A DNA stretch of 64,000 nt from Bacteroides sp. (GCA_014802015.1 JAAVDB010000026.1:1-64000); one strand, 5' to 3'; counted from the first letter of the stretch, positions 1 to 9,775 are shown. The notes: generated from the letters alone by a model not told the origin. Made by a program: numbers and translations.

Positions 1-537
1 CCCGAGGCTCTTGAGATACTCAAGCAGAAAAAGAATCGTATCATCCTCGTGCAGAAAGCCCCTCTCACCACTACACGTCAGTTCCGCTCATGTCTCAACG
101 GCGCTCTCGTACAGGATCGTGACCTTAAGATCGAGACTCCCGAGGAACTCAAACAGGTTACCGTACTTTCTGTTACTCCTGCTCAGGCTGATGATCTGCT
201 GTTTGCCAATAAGATTGTCAAGAACTCCAAGAGCAATGCCATCGTACTTGCCAAGAACGGAATGCTTCTCGCAAGCGGCGTAGGTCAGACATCACGTGTT
301 GACGCGCTCAAGCAGGCTATCGAGAAGGCCCGTTCGTTTGGTCATGATCTGCAGGGCGCAGTCATGGCTTCGGACGCATTCTTCCCCTTCCCCGACTGTG
401 TCGAGATCGCAGGTAACGCCGGCATCACAGCTGTCGTTCATCCCGGAGGTTCAATCCGTGATGCCGAGAGTGTAGCTTACTGCGACGCACACAATATGGC
501 AATGGTTACCACCGGTTTCCGTCACTTCAAACACTAA
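1..537 (+). CDS. purH: PurH C-terminal part (AICAR transformylase/IMP cyclohydrolase), partial
   Basis: The frame is open from the first base, so this is the 3' end of a gene starting upstream of the window. The visible ~178 residues match the AICAR formyltransferase half of PurH, which performs the last two steps of IMP synthesis. Recognisable stretches are KNGMLLASGVGQTSRVDA, the ASDAFFPFPDCVE segment and the terminal TGFRHFKH, all typical of the PurH C-terminus. The ORF track begins at an internal Met (49), which is not the true start. It lies 46 bp upstream of mreB with no evident terminator between, so read-through into the elongation operon is possible. Confidence 0.96.
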   Translation, partial: PEALEILKQKKNRIILVQKAPLTTTRQFRSCLNGALVQDRDLKIETPEELKQVTVLSVTPAQADDLLFANKIVKNSKSNAIVLAKNGMLLASGVGQTSRVDALKQAIEKARSFGHDLQGAVMASDAFFPFPDCVEIAGNAGITAVVHPGGSIRDAESVAYCDAHNMAMVTTGFRHFKH

Positions 538-583
538 ATAATAAAGTTCTAAGCTTATAATCTCCTCATTAATATTAAAATAA

Positions 584-1603
584 ATGGGACTTTTTTCATT
601 AACCAAAGAGATAGCGATTGACCTCGGAACGGCCAATACTATCATCATACACAATGATAAAATCGTTATCGACGAGCCCTCGATCGTAGCGCTTGAGAAA
701 CGTACCGGCAAGCTTATTGCTGTCGGTCGTGAGGCCAAGCTCATGCAGGGTAAGGAGAACGACGGTATCGAGACAATCCGCCCTCTGCGTAAGGGTGTGA
801 TAGCCAACTTTAACGCGGCTGAGATGATGATACGTGGTCTCATCAAGAAGGCCAGCTCAAAGAGCAATTGGTTCTCGCCATCGATGAAGATGGTGGTCGG
901 CATACCCTCAGGCTCTACCGAGGTAGAGATACGTGCTGTGCGTGACTCGTCGGAGCACGCTGGCGGACGCGATGTATACATGATATACGAGCCGATGGCT
1001 GCCGCTCTCGGTATCGGTATCGATGTTCTCGCTCCACAGGGTAATATGATCGTTGATATAGGTGGCGGTACCACCGAGATCGCCGTAATATCTCTTGGCG
1101 GCATCGTGTCAAACAAGAGTATTCAGGTGGCAGGTGATGACCTCACTGATGACATCATGGAGCACATGGGACGCGTGCATAATGTTAAGGTTGGCGAGCG
1201 TACTGCCGAGCAGATCAAGATCAATGTAGGATCTGCACTCACCGAACTCGATAATCCCCCGGAGGATTATATCGTGCATGGCCCCAATAAGATGACTGCA
1301 CTCCCGATGGAGGTTCCCGTAAGCTATCAGGAGATCTCGCACTGCATTGAGAAATCGATCTCGCGCATCGAGGCCGCCGTGCTTCAGGCGCTTGACGAGA
1401 CCCCTCCCGAACTCTATTCCGACATCGTGATGAACGGTATCTTCCTTGCCGGCGGCGGTGCTATGCTCCGCGGTCTTGACAAACGTCTCACCGATAAGAT
1501 CGGCATACAGTTCCACATCGCCGAGGATCCCCTGCTCGCAGTAGCCAAGGGTACAGGCGTTGCACTCAAGAACATCGAGACATTCTCGTTCCTTATCCGT
1601 TAA
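584..1603 (+). CDS. mreB: Rod shape-determining protein MreB
   Basis: Actin-like cytoskeletal ATPase that organises lateral cell-wall synthesis at the inner membrane. At 339 residues it has the normal family length. The actin-fold nucleotide motifs are present: DLGTANT near residue 13, DIGGGTTEIAVI near 158 and FLAGGGAMLRGL near 288. It heads the order mreB-mreC-mreD-PBP2-rodA, the conserved elongasome cluster. I saw no TAnnTTTG box in the 46 bp before it, so transcription may come from upstream of purH. Confidence 0.98.
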   Translation: MGLFSLTKEIAIDLGTANTIIIHNDKIVIDEPSIVALEKRTGKLIAVGREAKLMQGKENDGIETIRPLRKGVIANFNAAEMMIRGLIKKASSKSNWFSPSMKMVVGIPSGSTEVEIRAVRDSSEHAGGRDVYMIYEPMAAALGIGIDVLAPQGNMIVDIGGGTTEIAVISLGGIVSNKSIQVAGDDLTDDIMEHMGRVHNVKVGERTAEQIKINVGSALTELDNPPEDYIVHGPNKMTALPMEVPVSYQEISHCIEKSISRIEAAVLQALDETPPELYSDIVMNGIFLAGGGAMLRGLDKRLTDKIGIQFHIAEDPLLAVAKGTGVALKNIETFSFLIR

Positions 1604-1643
1604 CGATCTCAAAATCTTTCAGAGGTAAGATTCTGAAACTACA

Positions 1644-2498
1644 GTGAGCGAGCTGCTTAAATTTTTGGTGCGATACAGTTCGTGGTTTCTGTTCGTACTA
1701 TATGTGATTGCCGGGTGCGTGTTGCTCTTTGCGGGCAACCCGTTCCAGCATCACGTGTATCTGACATCGGCCAACGAAGTGTCATCGGGCCTCTATAAAG
1801 CCACCAATAGTGTCACCTCATATTTTGCCCTCAAGGACATCAATGAGGATCTGCAACGACGCAACTCGGATCTTGAGCTGGAGATATACCGGCTCAACGA
1901 TGTGATCCGCGGCTATCAGCAGAAGGCTTACGCTGACACGATGACGGTAGACTCGGCCCTGTTGCGTTATCATTTTGTCATAGCCCATGTCATAAATAAC
2001 TCCATCAGTCACGCTCATAATTATATCACGATCGAAAAGGGGCGTCTTGACGGCATAGAGCCTGAGATGGGTGTCATGGACCAGAACGGTATCGTGGGTA
2101 TAGTCAATGTGGTCGGTGACCATACGGCCCGTATCCTGTCGGTCCTCAATCCCTATCTGCGTCTGTCATGTAAGGTCAAGGGGCATGATCAGGTAGGATC
2201 ACTCGTGTGGGACGGACGCGATCCCGGCGAGGCCATACTTGAGGAGTTGCCCAAGCATTCCGAGTTCACACCGGGTGACACCATCGTCACGAGCGGTTAC
2301 TCATCGGCTTTCCCCGAAGGGGTTCCTGTCGGAGTCGTATTGTCCAGCTCGCGTGACAACGAGGACAACTTCTACACACTCCGCGTACGGCTCTTCACCG
2401 ACTTCTCCACGCTCTCGACCGTGCGCGTGATTCGCGACAATATGCGTGACGAACTTGCTACGATCGAGAAGGAACTGGAGATTAAGAATGTAAATTGA
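1644..2498 (+). CDS. mreC: Rod shape-determining protein MreC
   Basis: Periplasmic scaffold of the elongasome, linking MreB/MreD to PBP2. The 284-residue protein has one N-terminal membrane segment (about residues 12-30), a coiled-coil stretch around 60-90 and the beta-rich MreC core, including NYITIEKGRLDGIEPEMGV and the later SGYSSAFPEGVPVGVV motif. The start is GTG. It follows mreB by 40 bp and precedes mreD by 48 bp. Confidence 0.95.
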   Translation: MSELLKFLVRYSSWFLFVLYVIAGCVLLFAGNPFQHHVYLTSANEVSSGLYKATNSVTSYFALKDINEDLQRRNSDLELEIYRLNDVIRGYQQKAYADTMTVDSALLRYHFVIAHVINNSISHAHNYITIEKGRLDGIEPEMGVMDQNGIVGIVNVVGDHTARILSVLNPYLRLSCKVKGHDQVGSLVWDGRDPGEAILEELPKHSEFTPGDTIVTSGYSSAFPEGVPVGVVLSSSRDNEDNFYTLRVRLFTDFSTLSTVRVIRDNMRDELATIEKELEIKNVN

Positions 2499-2546
2499 TA
2501 CGAATCAACACTACTGACATCATCCGTTAAGGTTACAGCCTAAGAC

Positions 2547-3068
2547 ATGAGCAAGACCGCACTGCAATTCTTATTACTCGGATTCATTCTGGTGCTCGCC
2601 CAGGTGATTGTGTTCAATCACATCTGCATTTTCAATGTGGCTGTGCCGATGGTGTTCATTTATCTGATAGTACGTCTGCCTATCACCCTGTCGCCTAACT
2701 GGGTATTGACCATAAGTTTCTTTCTCGGGCTTATTGTCGATATTTTCTCGGACACTTACGGCATGAATGCACTTGCCTGTACCATTCTTGCGATGGTGCG
2801 TCGTCCGGTGTTGCGTCTGTACGTGCCGCGTGAGGAGGATCTGACCCGTCCCGAGCCCTCCATGCAGTCACTTGGCACAGCGGTATATATGAAGTATCTT
2901 CTCACGATGACTCTTATATACTGTACGCTGATATTCCTTATCGAAGCCTTTACCTTTTTCAATCCTCTCCAGCTCGTGCTCCGCATTCTGTTCAGTACAC
3001 TTCTGTCAATGATACTGATGCTGGGCATAGATGCAATAATGACTCCACGAAGTGAGAAAAGATTATAA
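2547..3068 (+). CDS. mreD: Rod shape-determining protein MreD
   Basis: Small integral membrane subunit of the elongasome. The 173 residues are mostly hydrophobic with about five membrane segments, and the segment FFLGLIVDIFSDTYGMNALA matches the conserved MreD core. Sequence identity is low in this family, so the call also rests on its place between mreC and PBP2. Its last 17 bp overlap the start of the PBP2 gene, suggesting translational coupling. Confidence 0.93.
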   Translation: MSKTALQFLLLGFILVLAQVIVFNHICIFNVAVPMVFIYLIVRLPITLSPNWVLTISFFLGLIVDIFSDTYGMNALACTILAMVRRPVLRLYVPREEDLTRPEPSMQSLGTAVYMKYLLTMTLIYCTLIFLIEAFTFFNPLQLVLRILFSTLLSMILMLGIDAIMTPRSEKRL

Positions 3069-4914
3069 CCTTGCCAAGAGGCAATATGTCATAGGCGGAT
3101 TTATAATTGTCATTGCGATAATATATGCTTTTCGCCTTTTCAACCTCCAGGTAATGGAGGCGAAATACAAAGACTTTGCCGATTCAAACGCCTTTCTCCG
3201 CAAGGCCGTGTATCCGTCGCGAGGCATCATTTATGACCGTGACGGACGTCTTGTCGTATACAATCAGCCCGCCTATGATGTCATGGTCATACCGCGTGAC
3301 ATAAAGGATTTTGACACGATAGATTTCTGTCAGGCGGTAAACATCACGCCTGAAGATCTTGTCAAGCGTATGAACGATATGCGTGACAAGCGTCGCAATC
3401 CCGGCTGGTCGCCATACTCCCCTCAGAAACTCCTGACGCATCTCTCCGCTGAAGAATACGGTCGCCTTCAGGAGAAACTTTACCGTTTCCCCGGATTTTA
3501 TATCCAGAAGCGTATCCTGCGCGAGTACAACTACAAGTGTGCGTCAAACGTATTGGGAAATATCCGTGAGGTAGCCCCTGCGGATATGGAGAAGGACCCG
3601 TACTACATGCGCGGCGACTACATGGGCGACATCGGTGTCGAGCATACTTACGAACAATACCTGCGCGGAGTGAAAGGCACCGAGGTATTGATGCGAGATG
3701 CACTCGGCCGTATTCAGGGCCGCTACGAGGATGGTGCGCTTGACCGTGACGCTGTGGCCGGTAAGAATATAAAACTCAGTCTTAACATCGAGCTTCAGCA
3801 GTATGCCGAGTCACTGATGGTAAATAAAAAGGGTGCGGTCGTAGCGATCGAACCCTCTACCGGCGAAGTGCTCTGTCTGGTCACAGCTCCCTCTTACGAC
3901 CCGGCCCTGCTCGTAGGCCGTGAGCGCGGTAACAATTACAATAAGCTGATGACCGACCTTGACAAGCCTCTGCTCAACCGAGCCATTCAGGCTACTTACC
4001 CTCCCGGATCGACATTCAAGCCTACGCAGGGACTTATATTCATGCAGGAAGGCATCATCACACCCAACACTCCGTTCCCGTGTTCGCACGGTTTCGTTCT
4101 CGGTCGTCTGAGGGTAGGTTGTCACTCGCACGGCTCACCGCTCACGCTTAAACCTGCATTGCAGACATCCTGCAACGCTTACTTCTGCTGGGGTCTGAAA
4201 GCGATGATCGACAAGAAGAGCAAATACGGATCTTCGGCCGACGCTTTCGACGTATGGAAGCATCACATGATCTCTCAGGGTTACGGCTATCGTCTCGGCA
4301 TAGATCTCCCGGGCGAGTATCGCGGTTTCATACCCAATGTCGAGTATTATGACAAGCGTTACGGTTCGGGCCATTGGAGCGCCACAACCGTGATCTCCAT
4401 CGCCATCGGTCAGGGTGAGATTCTTGCCACACCATTGCAGATCGCCAATCTGTCGGCTACGATAGCTAATCGCGGGCATTACATCACTCCACATGTGGTA
4501 AAGGAGATTCAGGATACGGTCATGCCGGCCGAATATCTCGAACGGCACGACACATCTATCGATAACCGATGGTATGAAGAGGTGGCCGAAGGCATGCGTA
4601 TGGCTGTGACCGGAGGTACATGCCGTCTGGCTAATCTCCCTGACATTGAGGTGTGCGGTAAGACCGGTACGGCACAGAATCCACACGGACGTGACCACTC
4701 GGCATTCATGGGTTTCGCACCCTATCACGAACCTAAGATTGCTGTCGCGGTCTATGTCGAGAATGCCGGTTTCGGTGCAGCGTTCGGTGTGCCTATCGGA
4801 TCGCTCGTCATGGAGAAATATCTGCGCGGATACATCCCGCCTGAACGCAAGCATATCGAGGAACGTATGTTGCAGAGCAATACGATACAGTTTGCCGGCA
4901 CCAAGAAACATTGA
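3052..4914 (+). CDS. mrdA: Penicillin-binding protein 2 (elongasome transpeptidase)
   Basis: Class B PBP that cross-links peptidoglycan during elongation. It has one N-terminal membrane anchor (about residues 12-30), a PBP dimerisation domain and a C-terminal transpeptidase domain. Catalytic motifs are visible: SxxK in PPGSTFKP near residue 320, the SxN equivalent in TSCNAYF near 373 and KTG in GKTGTAQ near 537. The 620-residue length is normal. The start is GTG inside mreD with a 17-bp overlap. rodA follows after 30 bp, and RodA and PBP2 form the polymerase/cross-linker pair. Confidence 0.96.
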   Translation: MRKDYNLAKRQYVIGGFIIVIAIIYAFRLFNLQVMEAKYKDFADSNAFLRKAVYPSRGIIYDRDGRLVVYNQPAYDVMVIPRDIKDFDTIDFCQAVNITPEDLVKRMNDMRDKRRNPGWSPYSPQKLLTHLSAEEYGRLQEKLYRFPGFYIQKRILREYNYKCASNVLGNIREVAPADMEKDPYYMRGDYMGDIGVEHTYEQYLRGVKGTEVLMRDALGRIQGRYEDGALDRDAVAGKNIKLSLNIELQQYAESLMVNKKGAVVAIEPSTGEVLCLVTAPSYDPALLVGRERGNNYNKLMTDLDKPLLNRAIQATYPPGSTFKPTQGLIFMQEGIITPNTPFPCSHGFVLGRLRVGCHSHGSPLTLKPALQTSCNAYFCWGLKAMIDKKSKYGSSADAFDVWKHHMISQGYGYRLGIDLPGEYRGFIPNVEYYDKRYGSGHWSATTVISIAIGQGEILATPLQIANLSATIANRGHYITPHVVKEIQDTVMPAEYLERHDTSIDNRWYEEVAEGMRMAVTGGTCRLANLPDIEVCGKTGTAQNPHGRDHSAFMGFAPYHEPKIAVAVYVENAGFGAAFGVPIGSLVMEKYLRGYIPPERKHIEERMLQSNTIQFAGTKKH

Positions 4915-4944
4915 TAGAAACATAAGAATTCAATACCCAGACAG

Positions 4945-6408
4945 ATGCAGCAGAGGGAGACCACAGCTTCGGTGTTCAAATATGTCGATTGGTTCACGAT
5001 AGTATTATATATCATACTCGTGATGCTCGGCATGGTGAGCATCTATGCGGCAAGTTATGACTTTGACCATGCCAATATGCTCAGTTTTGCCGAATTTTCG
5101 GGCAAACAGTTCCGTTGGATAGGACTGTCACTCGCGTTGGGTCTTGTCATACTGCTGATAGATGTCAGGGTATATGAGAATTATGCCTACGTCATATATG
5201 CCGGGTTGCTGTTGCTGCTTTTGGTCACGATATTCATAGCGCCTGACACCAAGGGTTCACATTCATGGCTTGTATTCGGACCGATGAGTCTCCAGCCGGC
5301 CGAGTTCGGAAAATTTGCCACGGCATTGTGTCTTGCCAAACTGTTTTCAAGCTATAATTTTTCGCTCAATGCTTCCAATAAGAATTATGTGAGGGTATTG
5401 ACCGTGATATTCCTGCCTGTCATACTCATTATCGGACAGAATGAGACCGGATCGGCCCTTGTGTACCTGTCACTGTTTTTTGTCCTTTATCGTGAGGGTA
5501 TGAGCGGACTGGTATTGCTTGCCGCGTTTTGTGCCGTAGTGTTCTTCGTTGTAGCGGTCAAATTCACCGATTCGACGTTGCTCGGCATTCCAACCGGTGA
5601 GGCAGCGGTATTCATAATGATAATGGTGCTGATAGTAGCCATGCTTGCCGTGTACTGCAAGGAGATGAATGCCGCCCGCAATGTAGCATTGTGGTTTATA
5701 GCTACAGGACTGCTGGCAGGCGGCCTCGGTTTTGTCGGACTACAGTTGCCGGGAACGATATTCTTTATCGGAACCATAGCTGTCGCGCTCGGTTACTGCA
5801 TATTGCTTATCTTCAAGACCCGGGCAAAAAAGTTGCTGATAACGGTCGGAACGGCCGTCGTCTCGATAGTGTTCCTGTTCTCGGTCAACTATACGTTTAC
5901 ATCAGTGCTCAAGGAGCATCAGCAGATGCGTATCAAAGTAGCGCTCGGCATCGAGGAAGACCTTCAGGGCGTGGGCTACAACGTCAATCAGTCTAAAATC
6001 GCTGTCGGCTCAGGTGGCTTATGGGGCAAAGGGTTTCTCAACGGTACGCAGACCAAGCTGAAATATGTACCCGAGCAGCACACCGACTTTATCTTCTGTA
6101 CAATAGGTGAGGAGGAAGGATTCATCGGCTCATCGATCGTGCTGTTGCTGTTTGTGATACTGATCTTGCGCATACTGTCCATTGCCGAGCGTCAACCCAC
6201 GGTGTTCGGCCGCGTGTACGCATATTGTGTCGCGAGCTATTTCATATTTCACATATCTATTAATATAGGTATGGTGATAGGTTTATGTCCTGTCATCGGT
6301 ATTCCCCTGCCGTTCTTCAGTTACGGAGGCTCGTCACTGTGGGGATTCACATTCCTGCTGTTTATACTTCTTCGTATCGACGCCTCACGTCGTGAACGCT
6401 CATTTTAA
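4945..6408 (+). CDS. rodA: RodA, SEDS peptidoglycan glycosyltransferase
   Basis: SEDS-family polymerase that makes glycan strands from lipid II with PBP2. The 487-residue protein is strongly hydrophobic. C-terminal SEDS signatures are clear: SKIAVGSGGLWGKGF, the EQHTDFIFCTIGEEEGF segment and GIPLPFFSYGGSS. It is about 100 residues longer than E. coli RodA because of extra hydrophobic segments between roughly residues 180 and 300; I recall longer RodA proteins in other Bacteroidota. Last gene of the mre cluster, followed by a weak hairpin and the galM promoter. Confidence 0.96.
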   Translation: MQQRETTASVFKYVDWFTIVLYIILVMLGMVSIYAASYDFDHANMLSFAEFSGKQFRWIGLSLALGLVILLIDVRVYENYAYVIYAGLLLLLLVTIFIAPDTKGSHSWLVFGPMSLQPAEFGKFATALCLAKLFSSYNFSLNASNKNYVRVLTVIFLPVILIIGQNETGSALVYLSLFFVLYREGMSGLVLLAAFCAVVFFVVAVKFTDSTLLGIPTGEAAVFIMIMVLIVAMLAVYCKEMNAARNVALWFIATGLLAGGLGFVGLQLPGTIFFIGTIAVALGYCILLIFKTRAKKLLITVGTAVVSIVFLFSVNYTFTSVLKEHQQMRIKVALGIEEDLQGVGYNVNQSKIAVGSGGLWGKGFLNGTQTKLKYVPEQHTDFIFCTIGEEEGFIGSSIVLLLFVILILRILSIAERQPTVFGRVYAYCVASYFIFHISINIGMVIGLCPVIGIPLPFFSYGGSSLWGFTFLLFILLRIDASRRERSF

Positions 6409-6463
6409 CGAGGGACTTATTGTAAAATTTCAGTCAAATCTTAGCATAAAACAGGTCATTTTG

Positions 6464-6492
6464 TCCCGTAGCGGGAATTTTCACACTTTTTA
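6464..6492 (+). terminator. Weak candidate terminator after rodA
   Basis: A short hairpin TCCCG-TAG-CGGGA (6464-6476) is followed by ATTTT and, a few bases on, CACTTTTT. The stem is only five G/C-rich pairs, so this is a weak terminator. It lies where one would be expected, between rodA and the galM promoter. Confidence 0.4.
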
Positions 6493-6505
6493 GATGCATG
6501 AGTAG

Positions 6506-6536
6506 TTGTTAGGCTTATAATTAATATGTAAATTTG
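6506..6536 (+). promoter_or_regulatory. Bacteroidota-type promoter of the galM operon
   Basis: TAAATTTG at 6529-6536 fits the -7 consensus TAnnTTTG, and TTG at 6506-6508 lies 20 bp upstream as a -33 element. The predicted transcription start is near 6543, about 13 bases before the galM start codon. Confidence 0.7.
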
Positions 6537-6555
6537 CCAAAACAACGTAATCATC

Positions 6556-7599
6556 ATGGCTATTATCGAAAAAACTTATCCCTCGCAGAAGGGAACAATC
6601 ACACACTATACCATAACCAACGCATCGGGAGCGAGTGTCACACTCTCAACTCTCGGAGCCGGTATCGTATCGGTTATCGTACCTGACAAGGACGGTAATA
6701 TGGCTGATGTGGCACTTGGATATAAGGATGCCGCGTCGTGGATCGCCGACGGTCCATGTATGGGCAAGATACCCGGACGCTTCGCCAACCGTATCGCCCG
6801 CGGACATTTCACACTCGACGGCAAGGAATATACACTTGCCATCAACAACGGCCCCAATGCCCTGCACGGTGGCCTGGAAGGATTCATGAATCAGATCTGG
6901 GATGCCCGCACGGTTGGTGAAAATAAAGTTGTAATGGTGTACTGTTCGGAAGATGGCGAAGAGGGCTATCCCGGTAATCTTGTCGCCACGGCTGAATATA
7001 CATGGAGTGAGGATAATAAACTCACCCTCCGCCTTTCAGCTACAACGGATGCTCCGACGGTAATCAATCTCACCAATCACGCGTATTTCAACCTCGATGG
7101 AGAGAACAGCGGCTCGGTCCTCGACCATGAGCTCAAGCTCAATGCCTCACGCTGGCTCCCTACCGACGAGACTCAGATACCGACCGGCGAGCGTGCTCCC
7201 GTTGCCGGCACCCCTATGGATTTTACCGAATTCAAGACTATCGGCCGCGACATCAATGCCGACTTTGAGGCACTCAAGATTGGCAAGGGATATGATCACT
7301 GCTGGTTAGTGGACGATTATAATAAGGGTAATCTGAAAGAGGTAGCCGAGCTCCGCGCTCCGCGCTCCGGACGTCGCCTTATTGTCGAGAGCACTCAACC
7401 CGGCATGCAGATTTACACCGGCAACTGGCTGGCAGGATGCCCCGAGAGTATATCCGGCGGTGAATACAAGGATTACGATGGTGTAGCCATCGAATGTCAG
7501 GCATTCCCCGACGGTCCCAATAAGCCCGATTTCCCATCGGTAACGCTCCGCCCCGGTGAGGAATATGATGAGATTATCACATTTAAATTCTGTAATTGA
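6556..7599 (+). CDS. galM: Aldose 1-epimerase (galactose mutarotase)
   Basis: Interconverts alpha and beta anomers of galactose or glucose before phosphorylation. The 347-residue length is usual. Family motifs include the early NRIARGHFTLDGKEY segment with the substrate-binding Asn-Arg, the catalytic His in LTNHAYFNLDG and the general-base Glu in VAIECQAFPDGPN near the C-terminus. No signal peptide is visible, so it is cytoplasmic. First gene of galM-nucleotidyltransferase-galK, 55 bp before the next gene. Confidence 0.95.
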   Translation: MAIIEKTYPSQKGTITHYTITNASGASVTLSTLGAGIVSVIVPDKDGNMADVALGYKDAASWIADGPCMGKIPGRFANRIARGHFTLDGKEYTLAINNGPNALHGGLEGFMNQIWDARTVGENKVVMVYCSEDGEEGYPGNLVATAEYTWSEDNKLTLRLSATTDAPTVINLTNHAYFNLDGENSGSVLDHELKLNASRWLPTDETQIPTGERAPVAGTPMDFTEFKTIGRDINADFEALKIGKGYDHCWLVDDYNKGNLKEVAELRAPRSGRRLIVESTQPGMQIYTGNWLAGCPESISGGEYKDYDGVAIECQAFPDGPNKPDFPSVTLRPGEEYDEIITFKFCN

Positions 7600-7654
7600 T
7601 CAAAATTCTGACGTATAGTTCAGAGAGATATATCAGTAATACCTATAACGAGTA

Positions 7655-8560
7655 ATGAAACCCACTTTATTTGTGCTTGCTGCCGGTATGGGCAGCCGTT
7701 ACGGCGGCCTCAAGCAGCTTGATCCCCTCGGTCCTCAGGGCCAGACTATCATGGACTATTCCATCTATGATGCGATTCAGGCCGGATTCGGAAAAGTCGT
7801 ATTCGTAATACGTAAGGACTTTGAAAAAGATTTCCGCGAGAAGATTCTCTCGAAATACGAAGGCCATATCCCTGTCGAGGTAGTATTCCAGTCTACTGAC
7901 AAGCTCCCCGAGGGATACACCTGTCCCGCTGACCGTACCAAACCCTGGGGTACCAATCACGCCGTACTTATGGGAAAGGAAGTGATCAGCGAACCGTTTG
8001 CAGTAATCAATGCCGATGACTTCTACGGCCGCGATGCATTCCGTGTCATCGCTGAGGATCTAATGCGTCCCCGTGACCGTAAAGGCGACTATTCGATGGT
8101 CGGATTCCGCGTCGGTAACACCATGACCGAGAACGGCTCCGTGGCCCGTGGCGTATGTTCGAAAGGCGAAGACGGAAACCTTACCGGTGTTGTCGAGCGC
8201 ACAGCTATCAGCTATGCTCCCAACGGCGATATAGTCTTCACTGACGAGAACGGTGTTGAGCAGACTCTCGACCCCATGACTCCCGTATCGATGAATCTCT
8301 GGGGCTTTACCCCCGACTATTTCGATTATAGCGAGCGTGAGTTCAAAAAATTCCTTGATAAAGACATCAATACACCCAAGGCTGAGTTCTTCATTCCGCT
8401 TTGCATCGACACACTCATCCGCAACGGCGAGGCATCGGTCAAGGTGCTTGACACGGATTCAAAGTGGTTTGGTGTGACATACGCAGCCGACCGTCCCGGT
8501 GTGGTCGAGAAGTTTGCCCAGCTTCATGCCGAAGGTGTATATCCCGACAAGATGTTCTGA
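7655..8560 (+). CDS. Sugar-1-phosphate nucleotidyltransferase family protein
   Basis: A 301-residue GT-A-fold nucleotidyltransferase. The N-terminus has the pyrophosphorylase loop LAAGMGSRYGGLKQL (residues 8-22), in which GxGxR and the downstream Lys bind NTP. The metal-binding Asp is in VINADDFYGRDA. This family charges hexose-1-phosphates with a nucleotide. Its position between galM and galK suggests that it acts on galactose-1-phosphate or a related sugar phosphate, which would stand in for GalT; that is inference. It could also be an ordinary glucose-1-phosphate uridylyltransferase. Confidence 0.85.
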   Translation: MKPTLFVLAAGMGSRYGGLKQLDPLGPQGQTIMDYSIYDAIQAGFGKVVFVIRKDFEKDFREKILSKYEGHIPVEVVFQSTDKLPEGYTCPADRTKPWGTNHAVLMGKEVISEPFAVINADDFYGRDAFRVIAEDLMRPRDRKGDYSMVGFRVGNTMTENGSVARGVCSKGEDGNLTGVVERTAISYAPNGDIVFTDENGVEQTLDPMTPVSMNLWGFTPDYFDYSEREFKKFLDKDINTPKAEFFIPLCIDTLIRNGEASVKVLDTDSKWFGVTYAADRPGVVEKFAQLHAEGVYPDKMF

Positions 8561-8604
8561 TCAGACAGTTATCCCGAATAATACTTACCTATTAATATAT
8601 CACC

Positions 8605-9747
8605 ATGGATTTAAAAGAAAAAATCGTTAAATCGTTTGAAGAGCATTTTGGCGGTAAAGGTACACTCTATGCATCTGCAGGCCGTATCAATCTCATAGGC
8701 GAACACACTGACTATAACGGAGGTTTTGTATTCCCCGGCGCGATCGACAAAGTCATTATGGCCGATATTCGTCCTAACGAGACCGACACCGTAAACCTCT
8801 ATTCTATCGACCTCGGTGAAGAGGCTCACTTTGGCCTCAATGAGGATGATGCACCCTCACAGCAGTGGGCGCGCTACGTCTTCGGCGTATGTCGCGAGAC
8901 TATCAAGCGTGGTGGCGTAGTCAAAGGTTTTGATGCTGTCTTTGCCGGTAATGTTCCTCTCGGTGCAGGTCTCTCGTCATCGGCGGCCCTTGAGTCATGC
9001 TTCGCTTTCGCTCTCAATGACCTCTTCAACGGCAATACTATCGAGAAGTTCGAGCTTGCCAAGATCGGTCAGTCCACCGAACACAACTATTGCGGTGTGA
9101 ACTGTGGTATTATGGACCAGTTCGCATCAGTATTCGGTAAGAAAGACTGTCTGATACGTCTCGACTGCCGCTCGCTGGATTATGAATATTTCCCCTTCAA
9201 GATCGACGGTCACAAGCTCGTGCTCGTTGACTCTGTAGTCAAGCACGAACTCGTCGACTCACCCTACAACAAGCGCCGCCAGTCATGCGAACGAGTGGCC
9301 AAACGTCTCGGCATCGAGACACTCCGTGATGCCGACATGGAGGCTCTCGACGCAGTCAAGGCTGACATCTCGGCCGAGGATTACATGCGTGCCAAGTTTG
9401 TAATCGGTGAAAAACAGCGTGTGCTCGACGTGTGCGACGCACTCGAACGCGGAGATCTTGAGACCGTAGGCCGTTGCATGTACGAGACACACGAAGGTCT
9501 GTCAAAGGACTATGAGGTGTCATGCGAGGAGCTTGATTATCTCAATGACATTGCCAAGGAGTGCGGTGTGCTCGGTTCACGTATCATGGGCGGTGGCTTC
9601 GGTGGCTGTACCATCAACCTTGTGGCCGATGACAAATATGACAATTTCATCGCCACAGCCAAGGAGAAATTTGCTGCCAAGTACGGTCACGAGCCTAAAA
9701 TCTATGATGTGATTATCTCTGACGGAGCCCGTCGCATCGAGGAGTAA
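8605..9747 (+). CDS. galK: Galactokinase
   Basis: GHMP-family kinase that phosphorylates galactose at C1 using ATP. The 380-residue length is standard. The three GHMP motifs are present: the galactokinase signature GRINLIGEHTDYNGG near residue 26, the ATP-binding loop PLGAGLSSSAALE near 117 and GGGFGGCTINLV near 330. It is preceded by 44 bp and followed by a strong hairpin terminator, so it is the last gene of the operon. No galT or galE is present in the window. Confidence 0.96.
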   Translation: MDLKEKIVKSFEEHFGGKGTLYASAGRINLIGEHTDYNGGFVFPGAIDKVIMADIRPNETDTVNLYSIDLGEEAHFGLNEDDAPSQQWARYVFGVCRETIKRGGVVKGFDAVFAGNVPLGAGLSSSAALESCFAFALNDLFNGNTIEKFELAKIGQSTEHNYCGVNCGIMDQFASVFGKKDCLIRLDCRSLDYEYFPFKIDGHKLVLVDSVVKHELVDSPYNKRRQSCERVAKRLGIETLRDADMEALDAVKADISAEDYMRAKFVIGEKQRVLDVCDALERGDLETVGRCMYETHEGLSKDYEVSCEELDYLNDIAKECGVLGSRIMGGGFGGCTINLVADDKYDNFIATAKEKFAAKYGHEPKIYDVIISDGARRIEE

Positions 9748-9775
9748 TCCCATCCGTATAGATCTATAAAATCAT

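Noticed and set aside
451-1116. 221-aa minus-strand ORF opposite mreB
   Set aside because: Shadow of mreB; the sequence is low in family-like features and the plus-strand motifs are certain.
4135-4923. 262-aa minus-strand ORF opposite the PBP2 gene
   Set aside because: Lies wholly inside the PBP2 transpeptidase domain on the other strand and has no recognisable motif.
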